Assembly: GCA_902795255.1 (NCBI GenBank)
Contig: CADBKS010000057.1
Span: 1 to 20,415, forward strand
DNA: 20,415 nt
Source of the DNA: an uncultured Chloroflexota bacterium
GTDB lineage: Bacteria; Chloroflexota; Anaerolineae; Anaerolineales; Anaerolineaceae
Direction: 5' to 3'
The position numbers and the translations under genes are program-made. Below, in pieces: positions 1 to 7,780 of this stretch. Numbering within the stretch: the stretch's first letter is position 1; the number at the start of each line of letters is the position of its first letter. Under the pieces are notes generated by a model. It worked only from the letters and a program-made list of their open reading frames with translations, was not told where the DNA came from and did no database searches.

Positions 1-3000
1 TTCGCCATCCGCAGCGCCATGGCGTGCTCTTCCTCCCGGCGCATCTGTTCTTCAATGTTGCTGACGCCGATCACCAGGTGATTGCTGTGTCCGTCGTCCA
101 TGTGTGTGACTTTCATATGGACGTACGTCGGCTCATCCCCGAACACCAGGCGGTAGGTCAGGGTGAAGGTCTTCTGATGGGAGAGCTCGTTCAGAATGTT
201 TTCCTTCGTAAACAGCGAAAGGAACATCTCGGCGTCATCCGGATGAACGACGCGCGGGATATTTTTGCGGCAGAGCCCGAAGAAATCTTCCCCGCTTTTT
301 TCGATCCCGAGCGTTCCGAAATGTTCATCGGAACTGTATTCGATAAAGCGGCCCGTATCGGTATCGACGTAATAGATGCAGAAATAATCCGCGGCCAGGG
401 CGCGGGAGATGTTGGCGTAGGTGACAGCCTGCTTCCGGCGTTCCATTTCCGCGTTGATGTTGTTGATGCCGATCACGATGTGGCTGTCATCCTCATCCGG
501 CATGCGGGTGACTTTCATGCTCACGTAATTCGGCTTCCCATTGAACATCAGCCGGTAGGTCATCGTGAAGGTCCGGTCCTGTTCGAGGGAACGCAGGACG
601 TTTTCTTTGGTGAAAACGCTCAGGAAGCGTCCGCGGTCTTCCGGATACATGACCCGCAGGATGTTTTTCCGGCTCAGGTTGAAGAAATCCTCCCCGCTCG
701 TCTCAATGCCGAGGTCCCGGTAGTCGTCATGCGCGCTGTATTCGACGAATCGGTCGGTCTTCGTGTCTACATAATAAATGCTGAAATAGTCCTGTGAGAG
801 GGCTTTGGCGATCCCGGCGAAGGTCACGCGGCTCTGCCGTTTCGCTTCGAGTTTTTCCTCTTCGGTGATCTGGTCATCGATATTGCTGACGCCGACAATG
901 ATGTGATGGTTATCCTCCCGGAGGGTCTGAACGATCTTGAGCCGGTAAAAAAGCGGTTTCCCTTCGATCAGGAGCCGGTAAACGGTCGATACGATGTGGT
1001 GCTGTTCGAGGATCGGCAGCAGGTTTTCCTTCTTCAGCAGGGAGGAGAGTTTTTCCCGGTCGGCTTCGTAAACAACGAGCCGGATATTTTCCCTGCATTC
1101 GTCGAAGAAACGGGTCCCGCTGCGGCGGATCGGAAGACTGCTATAATTTCCGGAGGTGCGGAACTCCATATAATCGTCCGTTTTGATGTCGACATAGTAG
1201 ATCGCTTCCATATCGGATGAAAGCGCCTGCGCGAGCCCCGCGAAATTCAGCGGGTTCGGACCTTCATGTCCGTTTTCCCCGCTGTTCCGGATCTGGCGGT
1301 CCACGTTGGAGACCCCGATCACGATATGGTGCCCGCCGCGGGATTCGGAGCGGACTGCTTTGAGATTGTAAAAAACGGTCCTGCCGCCGAGTTCCATACG
1401 GTAGGTAACGGATATCGGGTGCGGATCTTCCAGCCTTGCCATCAGGCTTTCCCGATCCAGATAGGGGATGAGCAGGTCCGCATCATCCGGGTGGATATAC
1501 TGAAGGATGCTGTTCCGGGCGTCCCGGAAGAAATCGGAACCGCTCTGTTCGATCTCCGGGTCGTGTTCCCGGCTGTCGGAATGGAAACGGATATAGTGGC
1601 CGTTTTCCGCGTTGACATAGTAGATGGATTCAAACCCGCTGGTCAGCGCGTGGGCGATGCGGCCGAAATTGTGGCTGCTGTTTTCCGCCGGCTGACCGTC
1701 CCCGCCATCATTGCTGCACGCTTCCAGCGATTCGCGGATCAGCGGCTCCAGCTGGTCGGCCGGCAGCGGTTTTGAGAAATAATACCCCTGAACAAGGTCG
1801 CATCCGATCGCTTTCAGCGCGTTGACCTGTTCGGCGGTCTCCACGCCTTCCGCCACGACCGGTACGCCCAGATAGTCGGCAATATCGATGATGATCTCCA
1901 GCATTCGGGTGTCTTTGCGGCGGTTGAAGGCGTTTTTCACAAACTGCATATCCAGTTTGAGCGTATCGATGGGCAGCTCCGAGATCAGACCCAGGGAGGA
2001 ATAGCCGGTGCCGAAGTCATCCATCTCGATGCGGAATCCGAGACTGCGGAGGTGTTTGACCGTCTGAATGATCTGGTCCGAATCCTGTGTGTAGGCGGAT
2101 TCCGTGACTTCGAGGTGCAGCTCACCGGCGGTGATGCCGTTTTCCTCCACGATCTGCAGCAGGGTCCCGCTCAGGGTCGGATCGTACATATCCACGCGGG
2201 AGACGTTCACGGAGACCGGGACCGTGAAGCTGAGCTCCTCTTTCCATTTGCGGATCTGAGCGGCAGCTGTTCGCCAGACGAAGCGGTCCAGCTCCGGGAC
2301 CAGACCGTTTTCCTCGAAAAGGGGCACAAAGACTCCCGGGGAGATCATGCCGTACTGATGATGGTTCCAGCGGACCAGCGCTTCCATGCTGTCGATGCGC
2401 GGGATCGGGAAACGGATGTCGTATTTCGGCTGATAGAAGACCTGAAATTCCCCCTTCCCGATGGCTTTGCTGAAATCCTCTATCAGCCGGGCTTCAAACA
2501 GTTCCTTTTCATGCAGGCGGCTGTCATAGTATTCGATGTTCCTGGCAAAAGAGGTCCGGATCGAGTCGGCCGCCAATTTGGCGCGGTCGAAGCGCCGTTC
2601 CATGGGCAGTTCCCGGTCGGTTTCGGCATAAATGCCGATGCGCAGACGGATATTGATCGGCGCGCTTTCATCGGCTGAAAGGCTTTCCGTGATGCTGTCG
2701 GCAATTTCGCCGTAGTCTGTGCGGTGTGGGCAGTAGATCAGGAAGGTGTCCGCTTCTCTGCGGCAGACGATGCCGCCGCTGCTTTCCACAGCCGTCCGGA
2801 TCTTCTGCGCGACCCGGTAAAGCACGTCATCGGCAAAGGCCGCGCCCATCCGTTCATTGATGATGTGGAATTGACGGATATCCAGCACGGCTGCATCTGT
2901 CGCGGTGTCCCGGTGATACTGGTCAAAAAGTTCGGCGTAGTGAAAAAAATATTCGCGGTTGTAGAGGTCCGTGAGCGGATCGCGTTCGGTGGTCTGGATC

Positions 3001-3419
3001 GTCAGACGGTCTTCATACAGTTCGATCGTACGGTGAACACGGGCAAGGATCACACCCGGCTGGGGATAGGGCTTGGGGATGAAGTCCGCCGCGCCCAGTT
3101 CAAGGCTGCGGATCTCGGATTCCTGGTCGGATGTGAGGACGATGACCGGGATCCGTGAAAGCTCCGGGTCGGCCCGCAGGATCTCCAGAAGCTCCAGCCC
3201 GTTCATTTCCGGCATCATCAGGTCCAGCAGCACGATGGAAAGAAAATCCCGGTGCTCCCGGATCTGTTCAAGCGTTTCCCGTCCGTTTTCCGCATAGAGA
3301 ACATCGTAGTCTTCCTGCAGGACCATTCCGAGCAGTTCGCGGTTGATCATTTCGTCATCAGCGACAAGGATAAGCCGTTTCCCGCCCGAGGAAAGAAATT
3401 TGTCGAGGCTTTTCTTCAT
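1..3419 (-). CDS. REC - degenerate GGDEF - EAL - tandem PAS-like repeat signalling protein (partial, C-terminus outside window)
   Basis: The minus frame is open from the ATG at 3419 to the left edge, giving 1139 residues with no stop. An AGAAGGGA ribosome site lies about 12 bases upstream. A receiver domain (about 14-130) shows the acidic pair D21/D22, phosphoacceptor D66 in LLDLMMPEMNG, and a late KPY lysine. A GGDEF fold (about 145-300) keeps RDPLTDLYNR, but its signature reads READTF near 222, so cyclase activity is unlikely. The EAL domain (about 325-560) looks active: EAL near 346, EVTES, DDFGTGYSS near 466, VAEGVE and QGYYFSKP. Four repeats of 134-143 residues follow, each with IYYV (about 598, 737, 880, 1014), SG..FF, a Y-R-L strand and H-[IL]-[VI]-[IV]-G-[VI]-[SN]-N-[IV]; a fifth may begin at the edge. 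Inferred role: a phosphorylation-responsive c-di-GMP phosphodiesterase. Domain calls are strong; the repeat ligand is unknown. Confidence 0.9.
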   Translation of the reverse strand, partial: MKKSLDKFLSSGGKRLILVADDEMINRELLGMVLQEDYDVLYAENGRETLEQIREHRDFLSIVLLDLMMPEMNGLELLEILRADPELSRIPVIVLTSDQESEIRSLELGAADFIPKPYPQPGVILARVHRTIELYEDRLTIQTTERDPLTDLYNREYFFHYAELFDQYHRDTATDAAVLDIRQFHIINERMGAAFADDVLYRVAQKIRTAVESSGGIVCRREADTFLIYCPHRTDYGEIADSITESLSADESAPINIRLRIGIYAETDRELPMERRFDRAKLAADSIRTSFARNIEYYDSRLHEKELFEARLIEDFSKAIGKGEFQVFYQPKYDIRFPIPRIDSMEALVRWNHHQYGMISPGVFVPLFEENGLVPELDRFVWRTAAAQIRKWKEELSFTVPVSVNVSRVDMYDPTLSGTLLQIVEENGITAGELHLEVTESAYTQDSDQIIQTVKHLRSLGFRIEMDDFGTGYSSLGLISELPIDTLKLDMQFVKNAFNRRKDTRMLEIIIDIADYLGVPVVAEGVETAEQVNALKAIGCDLVQGYYFSKPLPADQLEPLIRESLEACSNDGGDGQPAENSSHNFGRIAHALTSGFESIYYVNAENGHYIRFHSDSREHDPEIEQSGSDFFRDARNSILQYIHPDDADLLIPYLDRESLMARLEDPHPISVTYRMELGGRTVFYNLKAVRSESRGGHHIVIGVSNVDRQIRNSGENGHEGPNPLNFAGLAQALSSDMEAIYYVDIKTDDYMEFRTSGNYSSLPIRRSGTRFFDECRENIRLVVYEADREKLSSLLKKENLLPILEQHHIVSTVYRLLIEGKPLFYRLKIVQTLREDNHHIIVGVSNIDDQITEEEKLEAKRQSRVTFAGIAKALSQDYFSIYYVDTKTDRFVEYSAHDDYRDLGIETSGEDFFNLSRKNILRVMYPEDRGRFLSVFTKENVLRSLEQDRTFTMTYRLMFNGKPNYVSMKVTRMPDEDDSHIVIGINNINAEMERRKQAVTYANISRALAADYFCIYYVDTDTGRFIEYSSDEHFGTLGIEKSGEDFFGLCRKNIPRVVHPDDAEMFLSLFTKENILNELSHQKTFTLTYRLVFGDEPTYVHMKVTHMDDGHSNHLVIGVSNIEEQMRREEEHAMALRMA

Positions 3420-3480
3420 GAATATGTTGTTCCCTTCTGTGAGATCCCGCATCCGCCTGTTTCCGCAGACTGCCATCTTT

Positions 3481-3514
3481 TAATGTTGCCATAAAACTAA
3501 TGTTGCCATAAAAC
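3481..3514. repeat. Perfect 17-bp tandem repeat upstream of the signalling gene
   Basis: TAATGTTGCCATAAAAC occurs twice back to back (3481-3497 and 3498-3514) with no mismatch. It lies 62 to 95 bases before the start of the minus-strand signalling gene, where its promoter should be. On the coding strand it is preceded by a run of T. It could be a duplicated operator or promoter piece, or a recent slippage product; sequence alone does not decide. Confidence 0.85.
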
Positions 3515-3627
3515 CGAAAAAAAAGCAATATCTTTCCCTCTCAAACTCCCGCCGGGCCGCGCTGTGTGGCTGAGTCTGATCGGGAGATGAGATTATGCAA
3601 TTCTATTTGTTGTCTCAGACGCCATAA

Positions 3628-3818
3628 CGGGGTGCCGGGGGCAGCGGGCGGCTTTAGCTGGCCCGTGCCCCCGGCTAAATAAACCCGGCGCTGCGAAGCT
3701 CCTGCACCGCATATAAAAAGGCGCGGACACAGTCCGCACCATACGATGCATGCCCGGCTTATGCAAACACACGAACACCCGTGCCGCGCCATGCGAAGCA
3801 CAGTCTCCCGATTGCCAT
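3628..3818 (+). repeat. Two-hairpin intergenic element, copy A (rearranged)
   Basis: Hairpin 1 is intact at 3634-3675: arms GCCGGGGGC and GCCCCCGGC enclose a GC-rich inner stem with loop TTTA, and one G-U pair appears (GCT for GCC). The conserved core GGCTTATGCAAACACACG and the right arm GCCGCGCC (3783-3790) of hairpin 2 are present. About 50 extra bases lie between them, and the left arm survives only as GGCGCGGA at 3720-3727. The extra bases resemble the tail sequence that follows this copy (GCGAAGC, then GCATATAAAAAGG), so copy A looks like a mosaic of two recombined copies. Confidence 0.8.
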
Positions 3819-3910
3819 CAGCATATATAAAAGGTGACATCAGCTGATTGCCAGTGTGTCTTACCGAGAGCCGGGACATAAAAACAAACCTGTCGTCTCA
3901 GACGCCATAA

Positions 3911-4045
3911 CGGGGTGCCGGGGGCAACGGGCGGCTTTAGCCGGCCCGTGCCCCCGGCTAAATAAACTTGGCGCGGCCAGCGGCTTATGCAAACACACGA
4001 ACACCTGTGCCGCGCCATGCGAAGCATAGTCTCCCGACTGCCATG
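3911..4045 (+). repeat. Two-hairpin intergenic element, copy B
   Basis: Hairpin 1 spans 3917-3958 (42 nt). After a TAAATAAACTT linker, hairpin 2 spans 3970-4016 (47 nt), with arms GGCGCGGC and GCCGCGCC around the conserved loop core TTATGCAAACACACG. The tail ATGCGAAGC...GACTGCCATG matches copy A and, reversed, copy E. The element sits between two minus-strand genes, and its own orientation is opposite to them. Confidence 0.85.
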
Positions 4046-4062
4046 TGCGCATCAAAGTGATA

Positions 4063-4106
4063 AAACAAAACGCTCCCGGCCGGCACCGGTCAGGAGTGTT
4101 TTGTTT
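4063..4106 (-). terminator. Rho-independent terminator of the aminopeptidase gene
   Basis: AAACAAAACGCTCC and GGAGTGTTTTGTTT form 14-bp arms with one G-U pair. The U-rich side of the stem runs on into TTTTGTTTTATC in the minus direction. It begins 22 bases after the aminopeptidase stop codon. The T-rich tract is part of the stem, which is common in terminators that can act in both directions. Confidence 0.8.
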
Positions 4107-4127
4107 CGTTTTGCTTTATTCAGAAAC

Positions 4128-5351
4128 TCAGAAAGCCCAGTTCCCGTTCCGGAAAACCGGTACCGTCTTCCCGTCCCGGGTGATGGCGTCGATATTCAGA
4201 TCTTCGGTCCCGATCATGAAATCCACGTGCACCATGGAGTCATTGATGCCGAGCTCCCGGCATTCTTCCAGCGTCTTTTCCTCAAAACCGCGGATCGTGT
4301 CTGCGAACCCCATGCCCAGCGCCAGGTGGCAGGCGGCGTTTTCATCAAAGAGCGTGTTATAGAAAAGCAGCCCGCTCTGACGGATCGGAGAGGCATACGG
4401 CACCAGTGCGCATTCACCGAGATAGGCGGCGCCTTCATCGGCGGTGATGATGTTCGTGAGCAGCTGGTTGTTTTTCTCAGCGTTCCATTCCACCGCTTTC
4501 CCCTCGTGGAAGCGGATCCAGAAATTCTCGATCAGCTGTCCCTGGCGGCTCAGCGGCATGGAAGCCACGACCTTCCCCTCGGCCACGCCGCGCATCGGGG
4601 AGATAAAGCATTCTTCCGTCGGGATGTTCGGATTGAAGAAAATTCCCTGCAGGCTGGTGTCGCCGCCGCCCTTGAATTCGGCTTCGGGGATCATGCCGAC
4701 AGTGAAGTCGGTCCCGTTGGACGCGGTGTAGTGCAGCTTGTCAATGCCGAGGCTGTTGAGGTAGGCGCAGCGGTCATGCAGGTCCTGATTGTGTTCCTTC
4801 CAGGCCTGTACCGGGTCATCGTTCACACGGCTGGTGGAAAGGATCGCTTCCCACAGTTTTTCGATCGCCTGATGTTTGGACAGCTCGGGGAAAAGTTTTT
4901 TCGCCCAGGCCGCACCGGGGACTGCCGCGATGCACCACTGATATTTGTTTTCCAGCGCGTCCCGGTAGCCTTTGATGAGCGGGTAGCGCATCTGCTGGGC
5001 TTTCAGCATTTTTTCCAGATCGATGCCCTTCAGCCCGTCCGGGTCATCGGACTCGAGGTAGATGCGGCAGGGGATCTTTTCGACGTAATGTTCCCAGCGG
5101 GCTTTCTGATAGCCGGTCAGCTCGCCCAGGGTTTCTACCGTGCAGTATTTATAATGGGTCTTTGCCAGCGGCTGATAGTCCCAGTCGACCACGACACGGC
5201 TTGCGCCGAGTTTATAGCATTCCTCCGTGACCATCTGTACGAATTCGGGCTGATCCAGTCCGGCCGTGATGAACACTTCCTGCCCTTTCTGAACATTTAC
5301 ACCGCACTGCGCGATCAGCCGCGCGTACTTCCGCAATACTGTCTTTTTCAT
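4128..5351 (-). CDS. M29 family metallo-aminopeptidase (AmpS/PepS type)
   Basis: A cytosolic exopeptidase that removes N-terminal residues from peptides using a two-metal centre. The protein has 407 residues, the normal M29 length, and no signal peptide. The five expected metal ligands are all visible: E247 in PTEECF, E313 in LGECAL, H342 in AACHLALG, and H375 and D377 in MVHVDF. Their spacing matches the family pattern. I chose the ATG at 5351 because AAAGGAG lies 12 bases upstream. A TTG eight codons earlier would place that ribosome site inside the gene and has no site of its own. The gene is transcribed alone, between a likely promoter in the 5376-5607 gap and the terminator at 4063-4106. 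No gene symbol is given because several M29 names are in use. Confidence 0.93.
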   Translation of the reverse strand: MKKTVLRKYARLIAQCGVNVQKGQEVFITAGLDQPEFVQMVTEECYKLGASRVVVDWDYQPLAKTHYKYCTVETLGELTGYQKARWEHYVEKIPCRIYLESDDPDGLKGIDLEKMLKAQQMRYPLIKGYRDALENKYQWCIAAVPGAAWAKKLFPELSKHQAIEKLWEAILSTSRVNDDPVQAWKEHNQDLHDRCAYLNSLGIDKLHYTASNGTDFTVGMIPEAEFKGGGDTSLQGIFFNPNIPTEECFISPMRGVAEGKVVASMPLSRQGQLIENFWIRFHEGKAVEWNAEKNNQLLTNIITADEGAAYLGECALVPYASPIRQSGLLFYNTLFDENAACHLALGMGFADTIRGFEEKTLEECRELGINDSMVHVDFMIGTEDLNIDAITRDGKTVPVFRNGNWAF

Positions 5352-5442
5352 TCTTCCAAAAAACTCCTTTGACAATTCGGATCAGCCGGACGGCTGCCGC
5401 ATTTTATGCTTTCTCACGCGCCTGATGCGCATGACCTTTATT

Positions 5443-5448
5443 ATTATA
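5443..5448 (-). promoter_or_regulatory. Candidate -10 box for the aminopeptidase gene
   Basis: The minus strand reads GGGTATAATAATAAAGG, with a perfect TATAAT about 90 bases before the aminopeptidase start. The -35 position 17 bases further upstream holds TTCTCC, a poor match. This makes a plausible divergent promoter paired with the better one at 5534-5562, but support is weak. Confidence 0.35.
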
Positions 5449-5533
5449 CCCGTCCCGGATTTTCTGGAGAAAAACTCCGCAAACCGGAGGAGCGCGGGAC
5501 CGGCCGCGGGGAAGCCCTGTTCGGGCCGGATCG

Positions 5534-5562
5534 TTGCTTTTTATGGCGTGTATTATTATAAT
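5534..5562 (+). promoter_or_regulatory. Sigma-A type promoter of the hydrolase gene
   Basis: TTGCTT (5534-5539), a 17-base spacer and a perfect TATAAT (5557-5562) lie 45 bases before the ATG at 5608, in an AT-rich island of otherwise GC-rich DNA. This is the best promoter match in the window. Confidence 0.7.
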
Positions 5563-5607
5563 AGTTTTAAATTTCCCCGAATATGTAAGGAAATTGATGG
5601 AGGATTT

Positions 5608-6240
5608 ATGAAAATCAAAAAAAGTACACTTGTCTTGCTGTGCTGCGCGTTAGCATTGATCCTGCTCGGCAGCATTCTGGCCGGTGTGTTCAACTCCGGA
5701 AACGGGGCTGTCACGGTCAGCCGCATCAGCTTTGACGGCGGGCACGGTCAGCTCAGCGGCCTGCTCTATATGCCGAAAGACGCTTCTGCCGATAACCCGA
5801 AGCCGACGATCATCGTCACCCACGGTTACCTGAACTCTGCCGAAATGCAGGATGCCAATGCCATCGAGCTTTCCCGCCGCGGTTTTGTCGTCCTGGCGCT
5901 GGACCAGTATGACCACGGTCATTCCGCGCTGGACCACTCCGTTTATGCTGACACCAGCTTCTTCGGGATCTGGCTCCCCTTCTGGGCGAACTCCATGAAC
6001 GACGCCGTCCAGTACATGTATGACCGGTGTGACCGGCCACTCCATGGGCGGTTTCTCCAGCACCATGGCCCTGGCGATGGACGAACAGCAGGCTGCCGAA
6101 TCCGGCGTCCGCAAGGTCTATGCCGGGCTGACCGAAGGCTCAGACTTCATGTACACCGCGTTTGTCGGTGTGGACGCTGCCACGGCCGATGCCCTGGGCG
6201 GCGGACGCATCATGGGGAAGGTCGCCGCGCAGTACGATGA
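5608..6240 (+). CDS. Alpha/beta hydrolase, N-terminal fragment (frameshifted)
   Basis: The start is the ATG at 5608, with GGAGG 8 bases upstream and a good promoter before it; an upstream in-frame ATG at 5425 lacks both. Residues 8-28 form a membrane anchor or signal segment. The fold begins with a strand turn and the HGYL oxyanion-type motif, then VVLALDQYDHGHS. The protein is native to about residue 139 (MNDAVQYMYD, base 6024). After that the frame is wrong, and about 70 unrelated residues follow to the stop at 6240. The nucleophile elbow continues in the next frame, so this fragment alone cannot be an active hydrolase. Either the gene is broken or the assembly has an error near 6025. Confidence 0.75.
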   Translation: MKIKKSTLVLLCCALALILLGSILAGVFNSGNGAVTVSRISFDGGHGQLSGLLYMPKDASADNPKPTIIVTHGYLNSAEMQDANAIELSRRGFVVLALDQYDHGHSALDHSVYADTSFFGIWLPFWANSMNDAVQYMYDRCDRPLHGRFLQHHGPGDGRTAGCRIRRPQGLCRADRRLRLHVHRVCRCGRCHGRCPGRRTHHGEGRRAVR

Positions 6241-7603
6241 ATTCTTCTTCAATGATCCGACCGTTGAAGGCGGGACCGTCCGCCATAAGGACTTCGTCTC
6301 TGTCCCGGACGGCATGACCTTCCTGCAGCAGAGTGAACCCGCTCAGGCCGGTGTCTGGTATGAAACTTCCGACGGCGGCCGCCGCATCGTCTACGAACCG
6401 GCCCAGACCCATCCGTGGAACCATTTCTCCAAGACCACCACGGCCATGGCCATTTCCTTCTATCAGACTGCTTTCGCCGATTATGCTTCCCTGCTGAAGG
6501 ATATCGCTCCGGAAAGCCAGATCTGGCAGTGGAAGGAATTCTTTGAATGCGTCGCCCTGGTCGGCTTCGTGATGCTGATCATTGCCGTCGCGACCATCCT
6601 GCTGAGCCTGCCTTTCTTCAAAAAGGCAAACACCGGCAAACTGCAGACGCTGCCTTCCCCGAAGGGCGGCAAGCTCTGTTTGACCGTCGTGATCCTGATC
6701 ATCGCGGTCCTGCTCCCGGCTCTCTTCTTCACCCCGCTCATGGATGACGGTGCGGGCAGCAAGAGTGTGAACATCCTGTTCTGGGCGGGCATCGTGATCG
6801 CCGTCTGCGGCTGTGCGATGCTGATCCTGAACCTGGCCAAAAAGAAGCAGGCCGGTCTGACGGTCGGCTGCTGCGTGATGATCGCTGCCGGTGCGCTGCT
6901 GGCTGTTGTCGCGAAGACCCCGATGTACCAGAATTATGCCGTCTGGACCGCCCCGGGCATGAACTCCATCGCCTACTGGACGATCGGCTGCGCGCTGATG
7001 AGCCTGTGCATCACCTCCACCGTCTACGTCTTCCTCAAGTCCAAAGACGGTCTGGGTCTTGCAAACTATGGGCTGAGCTTCAAACCCATGGCGATCGTCG
7101 CCGGGCTCTGCACCGCCTGTGTCACGTTCGTCATCGCCTATGCGGTCCTTTTCCTGATGGATGCGCTCTTCAAGGCTGACTTCCGCATCTGGACCTTCGC
7201 CTTCAAGACCTTCGACTTCTCTATCGTCCCGGCGATCCTGCGCTATCTGCCGACCTTCCTGGCGTTCTATCTGATCTCCACCATCGGGATCACCATCAAC
7301 ACCACCACCGAAGGTACGAAGGGCTTCGCGGGCTATCTGCTGGCCATCGCCCTCAATGCCGGCGGTGCCATCATCTGGCTTGCCCGCCAGTACATTACCC
7401 TGTTCTCCACGGGTGTTGCGGCCCATCCTGGTTCCGCGCTTTCCGGCATCGTCCTGGTCGCCATGGTCCCGACCCTTTCGATCGCGGCCATCATCTCCCG
7501 CAATCTCTATAAGAAGACCGGCAACGTCTGGACCCCGGCTTTCCTGAATGCGTTCCTGATGACCACCATGGCCCTTGCCAACACCATGGTCGCTTTCAAA
7601 TAA
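6020..7603 (+). CDS. Alpha/beta hydrolase, C-terminal part with multi-span membrane domain (frameshifted)
   Basis: This is the continuation of the preceding gene in frame +2. It opens with GVTGHSMGG, the G-x-S-x-G nucleophile elbow (Ser codon 6041-6043), and carries a likely catalytic histidine in THPWNHFS. From about 6540 the protein is very hydrophobic, with roughly eight or nine membrane spans to the end, so the intact parent was probably a membrane-anchored serine hydrolase of about 665 residues. No ribosome site precedes the ATG at 6020, so independent translation is doubtful. Only one base (6025) separates the last in-frame codon of the first part from the GGT of this part, and a TGACCGG direct repeat spans the join. 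The substrate is unknown. A strong terminator follows. Confidence 0.72.
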   Translation: MTGVTGHSMGGFSSTMALAMDEQQAAESGVRKVYAGLTEGSDFMYTAFVGVDAATADALGGGRIMGKVAAQYDEFFFNDPTVEGGTVRHKDFVSVPDGMTFLQQSEPAQAGVWYETSDGGRRIVYEPAQTHPWNHFSKTTTAMAISFYQTAFADYASLLKDIAPESQIWQWKEFFECVALVGFVMLIIAVATILLSLPFFKKANTGKLQTLPSPKGGKLCLTVVILIIAVLLPALFFTPLMDDGAGSKSVNILFWAGIVIAVCGCAMLILNLAKKKQAGLTVGCCVMIAAGALLAVVAKTPMYQNYAVWTAPGMNSIAYWTIGCALMSLCITSTVYVFLKSKDGLGLANYGLSFKPMAIVAGLCTACVTFVIAYAVLFLMDALFKADFRIWTFAFKTFDFSIVPAILRYLPTFLAFYLISTIGITINTTTEGTKGFAGYLLAIALNAGGAIIWLARQYITLFSTGVAAHPGSALSGIVLVAMVPTLSIAAIISRNLYKKTGNVWTPAFLNAFLMTTMALANTMVAFK

Positions 7604-7644
7604 TGACCGGCCGGCCGGCCTGAAAAGGCTGCCGTGATCCGCTG

Positions 7645-7684
7645 AACCCCCGGACGGGAACACCCGCCCGGGGGTTTTGTTTGT
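7645..7684 (+). terminator. Rho-independent terminator after the hydrolase
   Basis: AACCCCCGG-A-CGGG pairs with CCCG-C-CCGGGGG around loop AACA, followed by TTTTGTTTGTG. This isolates the hydrolase from the ABC operon downstream. Confidence 0.88.
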
Positions 7685-7763
7685 GTGGAAAAAAGCACCG
7701 GTTTTGGTGAAAAAAGCAAGGTGGAGTCCCTTCCGTCTCCGCTACAATGAAATCAAAAGGTCT

Positions 7764-7780
7764 GAAGGAGGGGAACGTTG
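7764..7780 (+). promoter_or_regulatory. Ribosome binding site that fixes a TTG start
   Basis: GAAGGAGGGG is followed after 4 bases by TTG (7778-7780). The protein from this TTG starts MSSISLKNVTKAYG, exactly where ABC ATPases of this family begin. The next in-frame methionine is far inside the ATPase fold, so TTG is the real start. Confidence 0.8.

Larger units (their letters stand above)
3420..4127. other. Intergenic region with repeats, no gene
   Basis: This 700-base gap holds, in order, the leader of the signalling gene with a 17-bp tandem repeat, two copies (A and B) of the two-hairpin intergenic element, and the aminopeptidase terminator. The short open frames inside it follow the repeats and change frame between copies, so I do not treat them as genes. 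Copies A and B share an extra upstream block with the odd palindrome GTCTCAGAC (3612-3620 and 3895-3903), which suggests they arose by local duplication. Confidence 0.7.

Noticed and set aside
24..3158. Several plus-strand open frames across the left 3 kb
   Set aside because: They are shadows of the long uninterrupted minus frame with REC, EAL and PAS-like repeats. That frame has no stop in the window and so is easy to miss.
3481..3514. The 17-bp tandem repeat as a CRISPR array
   Set aside because: There are only two units, no spacer between them and no cas genes nearby.
3593..4055. Short minus-strand peptides of the VCLHKPLAAP / SRGHGPAKAARCPRHP type in the element copies
   Set aside because: The frame shifts between copies, ribosome sites are lacking and the coding potential follows the hairpin sequence. 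Such frames are a known artefact of repeats.
3987..5372. A 461-residue plus-strand open frame opposite the aminopeptidase
   Set aside because: It begins inside element copy B and has no motif or ribosome site. The minus frame holds all five M29 metal ligands.
5425..5607. An N-terminal extension of the hydrolase from the ATG at 5425
   Set aside because: It would run through the promoter at 5534-5562 and past the strong GGAGG before 5608. The extension does not resemble a domain.
6140..7663. A 507-residue minus-strand open frame opposite the hydrolase
   Set aside because: Its composition is low-complexity, rich in D, G, Q and R, with no motif. The plus strand encodes regular membrane spans and GHSMGG.
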